Positions 1 through 9,877 of a stretch of 64,000 nucleotides of DNA are shown here, in pieces; position 1 is the stretch's first letter; each line of letters opens with the position of its first letter. The notes under the pieces were generated by a model. The model had not been told where the DNA came from. It saw nothing but the letters and a program-made list of their open reading frames with translations, and did not search any database. The position numbers were made by a program, and so were the translations under genes. Source of the DNA: Chara braunii (Eukaryota > Streptophyta > Charophyceae > Charales > Characeae); assembly GCA_003427395.1 (NCBI GenBank), contig BFEA01000264.1:141267-205266 (forward strand), read 5' to 3'.

Positions 1-42
<42 letters not shown>

Positions 43-446
43 AAGCCATCGTCGGGCGGTGTTAATCAATGAAAGTCCCCTTCTAATAGTGCAAGTTTGA
101 TTTGGATTGGTTAAGGATGATGCCACTTAACTATAGTAAAAATACAGTTTTTTTTTTTTTTTTTTTTTAACTTGGCGTTGAAGTGAGGAGTGGGTACTCT
201 TCGTAGGGAGTAACAGAGGTTTTCCCCTTTCTTTCTCTTTTTTTTTTNTTTTTTTTTTGGAGAGTAAGTTAGCGAGCTCGACTTTCTCGATTCTCGTTTC
301 GTAAAAGGAGCTAGCCGAGATCGAGATACAAATGTTTTCGTTGTGGAAGGTTGCAATGGTGACCCAAGTTAAAATCCGTTCGATGCTTCTGATCTGATCT
401 GGTCTAAGATAGACAACCTCAAACAGCTATGGCAGTTGTTGGTAAT
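1..446. other. Poly-T tract and unassigned left edge
   Basis: The window opens with about 41 consecutive T, followed by T-rich sequence with further T runs near 149-168 and 238-258. I see no gene. This is the only part of the left flank (1-4487) that has no second copy later, because the matching position falls in the N gap at 17520-17777. Confidence 0.6.
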
Positions 447-763
447 GGAAAGGTTTTAAATAAACGAGTATAAGTGGGTCTTATGAAGAAACAAAAAACC
501 TCTATTCCCGCATAAAAAACAATCGAGGGTCGGTATTGGGAACTGATAGTAGGTAGCAACCGTCTTCCTTCTCAAGGATGTTAGACCTTAGTTGCTACCA
601 AGATGTTAGTGCTAGTGAGAGGGTGTAAGCTGGTCAAGAGCCTACAATTGAAAACTGCGAATATCCTTAGTTGAGGTTCGGGGCGAGATGCAGTGGCCCA
701 ATGGCGTTTGTTAAACAGTGTCGACCCGGCGTCTAGTTAATGACTTCATCTTTCTCTTACGTC

Positions 764-802
<39 letters not shown>

Positions 803-1902
803 TTTTTTTTTGAAGGAAGAAATTAGGGATCTCGTGAGAAAGCCGAGGCTCGACCTGCTATGCTTGACTGGCTGCATCCCCGGTTGAGTACCGCCGTTCT
901 CGAGGAAAGTCCGCAGGCGCAACAGAGTAGCTTCCATGGTGAATGAAGATCTATTCTAACGAAGTTTTGGCTCAGCGGTCAATAATCCGTGAGTTGGCTA
1001 CTTCTTGCCGTTCTATTGAGACCGAAAGCTTACAGCTTGTGTCAAAGGAAGCCCACGAAGCTAGGCCTAAATGACCTCAGATTAATCTGCTCCGAAAGGA
1101 AGATAGTGCTCCCTAATAAGCTAAGTGGATTTATTCGTAGATAAGCTCAAGGAAATTAGCAACTTTTTTTCCAGTACAACCAAAACGATTGGTTCTTAAG
1201 CGAATAGTTGGGCGGCTTGTCTTTCCTTCGGCCTTTCAAAGAGACTAAAAGAGGCCGGAGGTATTACAACTTTTCTAGGAAGAGTTGAAGGAAACGGAAG
1301 GTTGGCTTGATCAGACGGTTACGATATCAACAGCAAAACTAGGTTCCGCTGTTCTTAGTGAAGGTCCGGGAGGACGAGGGAGCGGGCAATTAGTGACAGG
1401 TCCTAGATCTAATGAGGTGCGACGAGAATCGATTGAACTTTAGGCATGACTAATGTCCTTCGGGAAGTTCGTTTGAAAACACAGTATCAATAGTCAAGCT
1501 AAGTAAGATTATTCGTAGGAGAACTTGAACCTTGAGAAAATGAAGAAAGGTGATTCGATAGCGGAGTAACGAACCGTCTCTATCATGAAAGAACGAAACG
1601 ATTGAACTTTGAGCAACAGTCAGTAGATTTCAACTAGCGCCCTCAAAACTTAAAAGAAAATTGCTGAGGCTACAGCTGATAACTTTCTTCGTAGTCGATC
1701 GAATGTGACGGAAGGTTGGTTTGGTCCGATGCCTACGGCGTGGTTGGTTCGGGCCTAAAGAAAAGTAACGACAGCGGAATGAGAGAAAGTATTTGTAAGA
1801 AAAATTCCAAACGAGCGATCAGGCGGCTTTAGTGACTAATCCTAATTGAACAGGCAATAACTAGCGGCCTAGTTTTTTTTACTCTTCCTTCACACTTTCT
1901 CC

Positions 1903-1957
<55 letters not shown>

Positions 1958-2664
1958 TCAGTAGTGGTAGCAGGCCGATTCATTGAGGTGATGAGGAGAC
2001 TGAACGACTAAGTTACCGAAGGTTGAGGAAAACACAGCAGTGCAAGGACAAAAATATTGCAGATTGAGAGCGTAAACTTGAGACCGAGGATGATAGTTTT
2101 GCCTGCGAGTGTGGTCCCTCTCCTTCAGCGAAACGCAGAGGGTTGCGGTAGGTTCTAACTACGAATTGGTGACCTCTTTTGTGCTGATCTACTTCAGAGA
2201 AGACAGCGATCCCAACAAGGTAAGTGCAGATGTTCGTACGACAACCTGAAAAGATGATGAAACCAGTAGTTCAAAGAGACAGTGACCTATCAAGTCCAAA
2301 AATAATCGAAAGTGATGATCTTAAGTGATGGGAGGCCTGACTTTCACCTTCGTTTCTTCGAAGAGGCCAAATAGACCTAGAAATTACAGCTTCTTCTGGA
2401 AGGGGCTGAGGAGACTACAAGATTGGCTTGATCTGATGCCTTCGATATCAAGAGGAGCTAAGTGCCTCCGTACGTAGGGAGAGTCTGAGGGACCAGAGAT
2501 CAGGCAGTTTTTAGTGACCGGTCCTCATCTAGCGAGAAATGGTGAAAACGATTAAACTTAAAGCAGGTCTAATGTCCTCAGACTGAAAAAATCGTAACAA
2601 CAGACTGACTCAGTAGAACTAATCGTAAGGGAACTTTGAACCAAAGAACGGGAGAAGGTGATTC

Positions 2665-3454
2665 GATGGCGGAATGAAGGACCTTCTTATCCCGAAAGAT
2701 CGAAAAACAGCTGATCTTAAGCAATAGTTAGCGGGTCCTACTACCGTCTTCATAACTCGTAAGAACTGCTAGGACTAAAGAGTAAACTTACGATATAGAA
2801 AGTAGATTGTAACAAAGGGTTGGTTTGGACGGGTGCTTTCCGAGTGGAAGTTCAGAAGAATAACAACAACCAGCGAATAAGTACAGATATTCGTCGGTAC
2901 GAAATGTCCGAAATCAGCAATGCGAACAATCGGTTTTCTACAGTACGGAGGCAGTAGCAACAATAGGCAGATTCGTTCCGACGATAACAAGAATGAACGA
3001 CAGAACTTCGGAAAGTTGAGGGGAACGCATAAGAGGTAAGGGACACAGACAGTACTGATTGATGACGTATGCGATGGCGGAATGACGGACCTTCTTATCC
3101 CGAAAGAGCGAAAAACAGTTGATCTTAATCAATAGTTAGCGGGTCTTACTACCGCCTTCGTAACTCGTAAGAACGGCTAGGACTAAAGAGTAAACTTACG
3201 ATATAGAAAGTAGATTGTAACAAAAGGTTGGTTGGTTCGGAAGAAAATCAACAGCCAACGAATAAGCACAGATATTCGTCAGGAAGAAAGGTCCGAAATC
3301 AGCAAGCGAACAGTCGGTTTTCTACCTTACGGAGGAAGTAGCAACAACAGGCTGATTCGTTCTGACTAATAAGAATGAACGACCGAACTTTAAAAAGTTG
3401 AGGGGAACACATAAGGGGTAAGGGACACAGACAATACTGATTGATGACGTATAC
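2665..3454. repeat. Recent tandem duplication, two units of about 408 and 382 bp
   Basis: Unit 1 (2665-3072) and unit 2 (3073 to about 3454) align throughout with scattered substitutions and a 23-bp length difference. Anchor strings recur at an exact 408-bp offset in the first half and a 382-385-bp offset in the second half. A more diverged relative begins near 1555. I see no coding capacity. Confidence 0.75.
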
Positions 3455-3733
3455 TTAAAACCAAAGACACGTATGCTTAAAAACAAAGACGAAAGTACTG
3501 CAAATCAGTGAGCTTTCTCGGACGGGTCGCAACGGGAGCCTTTCGGATTGGATCAGGCTAATCGCAGAAATAACCATCCCCCTTTTTAACAATGGCATAG
3601 GTAACTAGTGGCTAGCAACGTTCTCCCTGCCCTTTCTTCCTTCCCGTTCCGCCTCTCTTGGGAGACTAACTACTAACAACAAGACGATTAGGAAGTTGCT
3701 ATTTAGAGGTGCAAGGCAAAATGTGGAAACAAC

Positions 3734-4120
3734 TCAGCGAGATAGTTTCGGGGTCTTAATAGGGATATTTTCATGAGGGGTGGTAAAGGGATATACCTGC
3801 AAACGACGAGGAATCGACCAGTAGCTTGAGACGATAACTGGCGGCTTTGCCACTATGGGGTCGTTCGAATTTTTTGCTGCGTTCCAAGCCTTGAGTTGAC
3901 AGAGACATGGTCTGTATCTAGGGCCGGAGGATCTTTCCGACAAAGGGTGCAAGGGGCAGTCTTTAGCACATTCAACACACGGCCCTCCCTCAACGAACCA
4001 GGTGGCTATCAGTTCATTAAAACACTCTCTCTCCCAACCTGGCTTCTCCATCCTTCTCTTCCACTCGGTTACCCAATTCTTCAGGCACATTCCGCTGAAT
4101 ACATCCGATCCTTGAGCCAT
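3734..4120 (-). CDS. Unrecognised 128-aa ORF with a cysteine cluster
   Basis: The reading frame opens with a true ATG at 4120 and runs 128 codons. The first part is amphipathic and rich in W, E and R. The middle has closely spaced cysteines (CVECAKDC, then CLC about 20 residues later), and the tail is rich in proline and basic residues. The amino-acid mix looks more protein-like than the neighbouring shadow frames. I recognise no family. There is no visible promoter or partner gene, and the sequence lies in a repeat-rich flank. It could be a fragment of a transposon protein or chance. An identical copy appears at 21065-21451 inside the duplicated assembly block. Confidence 0.25.
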   Translation of the reverse strand: MAQGSDVFSGMCLKNWVTEWKRRMEKPGWERECFNELIATWFVEGGPCVECAKDCPLHPLSERSSGPRYRPCLCQLKAWNAAKNSNDPIVAKPPVIVSSYWSIPRRLQVYPFTTPHENIPIKTPKLSR

Positions 4121-4711
4121 AATAGCTGTTTCCCCCCTTCTCCTTTTTTTTTTTTTTTTTTTTTTTGAAGGGAAGCAGGTGAGTGGTTGCGGGTGGAAAG
4201 GTCGTGGTGGCTATGGCTGCACCTTACTTTGCTAACGGATGCTTCTACAGTGGTTGGGACAGGTTGAGAATAAAGGGAAGTCTATTTCGCTAACTGGCGT
4301 TTCTTCAGAAGCTGAGACAGGTTGAGAAGAGGGGGAAGTGAGACATAGCACACGGTTACTGGTAGTGAAGCTTCGGCGACGAATGGTGCCAGGACGGCGA
4401 AAGACTACTGATGCCGCTATTCTGCTACCCGATAGAAGAGGAGAGGTCGACAATACTTCGTATCTACGCCATCCAGCGTAGCTACGCTGTCGGCGCGAAT
4501 ACCCTTACACGGGTATCCGCCCTGTATTATGCAAGTGGCAGAAAATGGTCTTGGCTTAAAGTTAAGTATACCGCGCTAGACGCGACTGTGTCTGTGATTA
4601 CGTTGACAGGATGGTTGACTAGCGTAAAGAGTGCGTGTGCGCGCAGGTTTTAGGCGCGCGTGATTCATCTCCTGATGTTGATTAATAAACTCGCGCAAGC
4701 GCCGGCCTGTT

Positions 4712-4742
<31 letters not shown>

Positions 4743-4963
4743 TATTTTTTGTTACTCTTGATTAAACTAGAATCCAGGGGATATTTTTGTTCGATGGCTA
4801 CGTTTGACCGAGTCGAGCGCGCGTGCGTAGAACGACCTCGACGCCGGCTTCAACAACGGCGAGACTTCTGCATGATAAACGGGTGCGCGACACCCAAAGC
4901 CTGGTGGGGCGACGGGCCAATTTTTTTTTATTTTTATTTTTTCTTTCCTTTTTTGATCCCACC

Positions 4964-5230
4964 CGGCTTATACCGCGGACCGAGGAGTTCAACGTGCATG
5001 TGAGCCGGTGGGTGATTAGCCCACGAGGCGGAGGAAACTTGAGTAGCGGGGACCCTCTGCGGGTGCACCGCCCGCCAACCACGATCTGCTGTGAAAGGGG
5101 GTTGAGTGTGGGCATGTCCGGGGTGATCGGGGAGTTGGCGTATAGCGCCTGGGCGGGATAGCCCAGAGCACGATGGCGAAGGCCGCGGGCCCATAGGGAG
5201 CGCTTTAGCAGCCACGTCCCCTGTTCAAGC
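4964..5230 (+). other. Degenerate 25S rRNA-derived segment inside the LTR
   Basis: The text follows a conserved stretch of plant 25S/28S rRNA in order: ACCCG.CTT, CGGACC.AGGAGT, GGGTGA, AGGCG.A.GAA, then CGGGTGCACCGCC, GATCT.CTG.GAA, GAGTGTG.GCATG and finally CCTG.GCGGG followed by AGCC.AGAG. Many positions have changed and short indels are present, so it is a decayed fragment and not a functional rRNA. The corresponding copy in LTR2 starts near 22295. It may have entered the element by template switching during reverse transcription, or the element may once have inserted into rDNA. Confidence 0.7.
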
Positions 5231-7735
5231 CTCCAGCGGGGGAATAAAAAGGGGGCGGCGCGCATCAGCAGGTGGGTGGTACCAGTCGGGGATCAACCGG
5301 TACCAATGGAGCCGGGCTTCCCCGATGGGCCAGTCACCGTGCCTCCCCTCCGGCCTTCTCCCCCTGCGGGTTTAGCAGGTGATGGGCATGGACCTGGTCG
5401 GGTAGTACCGGTCGGCCGAGGCGGAGGACGGATAGTGGCAGGGGGCAGCGGGGCAGCGCTGCCGCAGCAACGGACGGAGTGATAGCGCAGCGGGCGCCTG
5501 GTATTAGGATAGCGGAGCGCGGCAGGGGAGGCCGACGAGCGAAGCGAGGGAGGCAACTGGGCGTGAACGTGGACGAGATGGAGTGACAGGTGCGAACGGA
5601 GCAAGAGAGGGCCGACAGACAAAGCGCTGCGGGGCGTCTGTTGGGTGGGCGAACGACAGGCAGAAGGGGAAAGCCGGGGAGGGGGAGTGAATGAACCTGG
5701 CCAGGGTTCGGCGCCAAGTACTGCCATTGGGGAGGAAGCTATGGCGGGTGGAATAACTCGTAGCTCGCTAAAACCTTGATGGAATTCGGCGGGCCGAGAG
5801 TGGAATCCAACGTTTTTGGGATGGGCGACCTCAAATATGAGGTCAGATTAGTGAGAAAGTTAGTAGATTAGGAGTTAGAGGAGGAAAACATCACGAGGAG
5901 CTATGGCAGGAAGGGGATGGAGAAGAAGGAAAACAGTGGAATCTCGCCCGATTCTCGATGGATTCGGGCGAGGTAAGGGGTTGATCCGAAGTTCTGGGGC
6001 AGGGCGAAGCCAAAGGTAAAGTCAGTTTTAGCTCTAAGCTAGTCTGTTAGAAGTTAGTAAGAGAAGGCTGAGCGCGGACGTATTAGAAACGGGCTGTGAT
6101 GGGAAAAAAGAGTGAACCTGTCCGATTTCTAGTGAAAATTCCATTTTTCTTTTTTTTCTTTTTTTTTCTTTTTTCTTTTCGGCCTCTTTACTTACCTAGC
6201 GGCGATGCCTATCCTCATGTACCAGTCACCGGCCCCCCAACTGTGATGGAGGCCTCCCATCTGTCATGACGATTCGGGAGTCTTTATCTCCCCACCGCTT
6301 TAGCCCCCCCCGTCACTTTAACTGGATCTGGCCAGGTAAGCGGCCAGGTGCACTTACATACGGGGTGCTAAGGCAGACGGGCGAAGCAGCAGACCAGTGG
6401 GCAAATGGACGATGATCGGAAGATGAGAGAGAAGGAGACGAGCGAGGGGGCAACAACAAGAGGGAGCGGGCAGTGAGACTAGGGGAAGGGGGTTGCAGGC
6501 TATTTGCCTAGCCGGAGTACTGCCCGCATTATTGAATACGGTGGCGGGGGATCAACCACGGGATGACAAAGGCTATCATGCGGAGTGGAGCGTTGCCTTT
6601 CGCAGCGGGCGGAGCAACGGGGGAGCAGCCGGGGAGCTTGCGGGCCTAGCGACTGAATAAGATACAACCTATCTTATCAGTCTGCACGTGTGGGAAGACT
6701 AGTCACAAAAAGTTGCGGGTTCACATGTTGGCCGACAGCTTGCGGCTCATTTGAGCCGCCTTTCACTAAGGTGTCGCTGATAGGATCACGCGTGTAGTTA
6801 TTCGTTGTATGCCATTGAGCATTCGGAGCGGCACTGGCCACTATTGCGTGCTGTATGCTATACTCGCCACAGCTACCGCGGCAAACCAGATTCGGCAAGG
6901 CTACAGTTACCATTACTGCTTGTTGACGGTGTGGTTCGCTGTCTTGTGTCAGCTGCATATGCTTCTGCGGTGATATCGTGCATATTACTACTCGTTGAGG
7001 TTGAGTGTCCTGCTGCGGCAGCTACTGGGCCTATCGTAGGCTACGGCGTTCATCCGAAGTTTGACTGTTTGGGCCAAGGTGATTGCGGGGGGGACGAAAG
7101 GCGTAACATGAAGGAGTAGCTAGCCTATGAGAGAAGAGTTGGGGCTAGAGTTCGGAGGTTCGTCAGGGGATTAGAATTCAGCAGTTTGACGTCAGGCTGA
7201 CTGAGCGGCTGACACATGGCCGCCATTGCGGGGCCCTCAGGCGAATCAAGGTTTCAAGACTCTCTCTTGCGAGACTAAGAACACCATTCTTGGATCTGAG
7301 AGTCTCAAAATCTATCTCTTTCTGCCCTTCTAAGTCTCAGTCTAGTCCTTGGTTACGAGAGGAAGGCGGCAGGTGGGATTGCAACCCGTAGGTCCACGTC
7401 AAGACTATGTGGGGAATCCACCCAACGATTGCGGGAGCTTTGCCGGAACTCAGGAGGAGTTTTGGAGGCAGGGAATCGTCAGGAAAACCATTTCTATCTG
7501 TACAACCTACTACCACCCATGTTTGTTTATCCCCGTGCAGTATGACTGTTGTATGAATGAGGTTGTCCCTATGGTTTTTGCTTTCTCTTCGGGACCCAAT
7601 CAGACTAAATGGAAGGAACGTGTGAGAGTGAAGCCTAAGTTTCTGCTTTGTTGTGGTTGAAAGCAGACAAAGGGGTAAAATGGGGGAAGGTGGGAGGAAG
7701 GTAGTCTTCGATGCGTTTGGAAGGGTCAACCAAAG
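5231..7735 (+). other. LTR1 interior, GC-rich then mixed, no gene
   Basis: About 5230-5760 is GC-rich, and open frames on both strands there look compositional. A short T/C-rich stretch lies at about 6140-6180. Nothing recognisable as a protein, RNA gene or terminator was found. It aligns with 22562-25085 in LTR2 with several percent substitutions and a net 18-bp indel shift, as expected for LTR sequence drifting after insertion. Confidence 0.6.
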
Positions 7736-8419
7736 CCTGAGCATTGTTTCCATGGTGAATGACTCAGGGTTGTGTTTATTTGACTGTTTTCTAAAGGACC
7801 AGACATTGTTTCCAAGGTGAATGGTCTGGTTGCTGTGTTTATTTAGTTGTTTTCTGGGGAACCAGGCATTGTTTCTATGGTGAATGGCCTGACTGCTCTA
7901 GTTAACTCTGGGGGTTTGCCTGATTGAAGGAGTTTAAGTTCTTGTTTATTATGAGGGAGGATTTCTGGTCGAAGGCTAAGCATTATTTCCATGGTGAGTG
8001 GTTTAGCCTGAAAACCACGCACATAAGTTAAACTGAGTATAAAGGGAAAATACTTTATATATATTTGCATGTGAATTGGCAGTTGGGCATTGTTTCTACT
8101 GTGAATGGTCCAACGTTAAGCCATATCATTAGGAAGAGAAAAGGAAAAATACAAAGTATAAATGGAAATAGTCTAGGCAAGCTGAACATTGTTTCCACTG
8201 TGAATGGTTCAGTCCCCTGCCCATATTTGCTTTTTCTTTTGAAAAGAAAGTCAGATAAATACTAAACTTTGGATATTAAACAGCTCAGGGTGACAAGGCA
8301 TTGTTTCCATGACGAATGGCCTAGCCATATGCCCAAAGGAAGAGAGAAGTAGTTGTGCAACCTGTTCGTGTATATCTTAAAGGCAAGCTGGGCATTGTTT
8401 CCACGGCGAATGGTCCAAC
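7736..8419 (+). repeat. Array of eight stem-loops with conserved loop and covarying arms (LTR1)
   Basis: Eight copies of a core close to CATTGTTTCCATGGTGAATG occur at 7736-7768, 7798-7830, 7863-7891, 7974-8008, 8082-8114, 8182-8212, 8292-8325 and 8387-8419. Each core is flanked by short arms that differ from copy to copy but complement each other: CCTGAG/CTCAGG, ACCAGA/TCTGGT, CAGG/CCTG, GGCTAA/TTAGCC, GTTGG/CCAAC, CTGAA/TTCAG. The seventh and eighth are weaker in this LTR. CATT and AATG inside the core continue the stem, leaving a loop near GTTTCCATGGTG. The spacers (30-100 bp) are unrelated. Conserved loop plus covarying stems suggests a structured nucleic acid, not a simple repeat. Its function is unknown. 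Confidence 0.85.
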
Positions 8420-8712
8420 TCTATGTCTTATGTAAGAGGGAAATAAAGGTTCAAGGACTTAAAAGATTCATAAACTATCTGTATGGAATGAACTTGGGAT
8501 GGTGAGAGTACTTACCTTTGTGGTTTGGCTTGCATGTGACTGAGTGTGGCGACTACTTTATTTTGGTTTCAATATTATAGGTAGTTGCTTTAGTTGCTCA
8601 CCACGTGCTAGAGCCATAGGAGTTAACGTCAATTCCTGCATTTTCTGTAATAACTTTTTTTTACTTAGGTCAATTCTTGCATTTTCTGAGATCTTTTCTT
8701 ATACTTGGCTCT

Positions 8713-9300
8713 GTATAAATCTTGGCAAGCTACTTTCTCTACGGGAAGCGCTGACGAAATTTCTACAAATCCACGGAGTTAGTTGAATTTTGATTTGTCG
8801 GAAGTTCAACTTTATCTTTTCTCTTATCTGACTTAGTTAAAATCTGGGAAGTCTCATTTTCTAAAGGGAGTGCTGCCCAAATTTTTGCTAATTTAGGAAG
8901 TTAAACAAAATTGAACTTTGGGAAGTCAAAATTACTTTCAAATTCTGGACTTAGCCTTATATAAATTTTGGAATAGCACCTTCCTAGAGGAAGTGCTGCC
9001 GAAATTTCTACAAAATTAAGAAGTTAGTCAAATTCTGTCTAAAAGTTGAGTTCGAGCTGTCTTTCGAGTTCATATCTGACTTAGTATAAATCTGGGAAGT
9101 CTCCCTTTCTAAACGGAGTGCTGCCCAAATTTCTGTTATTTCAGAAAGTTAGACATGATTTTGACTTTCCGGAGTTAGAAATTATTTCTGGTCTCATATT
9201 CGGGCTAATATAAATTCTGGAAAGACATTTTTTTTTTGGGAAGCGATACCGAAATTTTCTTAGTTTAAAGGAGTTAGACTATATTTCGACAGGTGGCAAT
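8713..9300 (+). repeat. Five imperfect tandem units of about 125 bp (LTR1)
   Basis: Units begin near 8713, 8838, 8956, 9084 and 9210 with TATAAAT or TAAAATCTGG-type text. They continue through a GGAAG/GGGAG...GTGCTGCC(C/G)AAATTT block and end in AAG/GGAGTTAGAC. Several units can fold around that block, for example AGCAC-CTTCC-TAGA-GGAAG-TGCT near 8970-8992 and CTCC...GGAG in the fourth unit. The array follows the covarying hairpin array directly and is conserved in LTR2 at about 26063-26650. Confidence 0.7.
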
Positions 9301-9839
9301 TCTGGCGATCCACCCTGTATAATGGAGACTCTGCCAAGATGTACCTTTACTTTGGGCACTGCCTAAAGGTAGATTTAAGCTTAGATTGTAGGNTGANATC
9401 GTGATTATTCTCCATGAACTTATAGCNTTAGCCTGGGGATTGACCTGTCTTGTGTTACAGGTCCTCTGGACCGTTTGATTCAGGACTTGGGGTAGCTTCA
9501 GCTTGATCCTACGAGGATCATCTTCTGTTATCATTAATAACAGGTTGGTTGCTGATTCGTCGGTTTACGATTAAGCTCCAATTCACTCCTGCCACTCAAC
9601 CTAAAGCCTTTAGCCTTGAGATCTGAATTGTTTTGATGTGTTTTTACCCGGACTTTATTGAATGGTCATTCAACAAAAGTACTGAGTATTTATTTAAGAG
9701 TTGCACGAGTGAGGCTTGTATGGCTAAAGCGAGGGGTATGAGTGCAAGGAATGGTTGAGGTTGACCTCGTGTAGTGCGTGGACTTCTGGTTGAATCTTTG
9801 ATGTGATTGCAGGTATGGTTGTGGTTCGGACTCTGGATG
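9301..9839 (+). other. LTR1 interior nearly identical to LTR2, with single Ns
   Basis: From about 9250 to 10290 the two LTR copies are almost identical, unlike the rest of the LTR. Copy 1 holds isolated N calls (about 9394, 9398 and 9427), which suggests gap filling or low-quality consensus here. There is no convincing gene. Confidence 0.5.
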
Positions 9840-9877
9840 CTGTCTCTTATACACATCTAGATGTGTATAAGAGACAG
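9840..9877. other. Nextera mate-pair junction adapter (sequencing artifact)
   Basis: The 19-mer CTGTCTCTTATACACATCT is followed immediately by its reverse complement, which is the 38-bp circularisation junction of Nextera mate-pair libraries (two Tn5 mosaic ends back to back). It is followed by a 31-bp repeat of the sequence just before it (9809-9839 equals 9878-9908). The LTR2 copy reads through with neither the adapter nor the duplication, and the copy-to-copy offset changes by exactly 69 bp here (38+31). This is unremoved library adapter in the assembly, not biology. Confidence 0.97.

Larger units (their letters stand above)
447..4487. repeat. Left flank with degenerate long-period tandem repeats
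   Basis: This 4-kb flank lies immediately left of the giant LTR. It contains a (TA)n tract at about 768-799, a C10/T44 homopolymer at about 1901-1954, and a diverged repeat with a period of roughly 1.1 kb: the text around 1215-1460 resembles 2335-2580. There is no convincing gene apart from the weak minus ORF at 3734-4120. The whole block recurs without a visible difference at 17778-21818, homopolymer lengths included. I infer that this recurrence is an assembly duplication and not a biological one. Confidence 0.6.

Noticed and set aside
4798-5265. 155-codon minus-strand open frame (and its copy at 22129-22596)
   Set aside because: It runs antisense across the 25S rRNA-like segment and a T-rich tract. 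rRNA-like GC-rich sequence often gives spurious open frames.
5293-5727. Long Pro/Ser/Arg-rich frames on the minus strand of the GC-rich LTR part
   Set aside because: The composition reflects GC bias, several frames overlap, and differences between the two LTRs do not respect codons.
7736-8419. CRISPR array
   Set aside because: The repeated core is about 20 bp with variable flanks, the spacing is irregular (30-100 bp), the arms covary, and the setting is a eukaryotic LTR. It does not fit a CRISPR repeat-spacer pattern.
9644-9856. Open frame starting within the mate-pair adapter
   Set aside because: Its start is created by the artificial adapter sequence.
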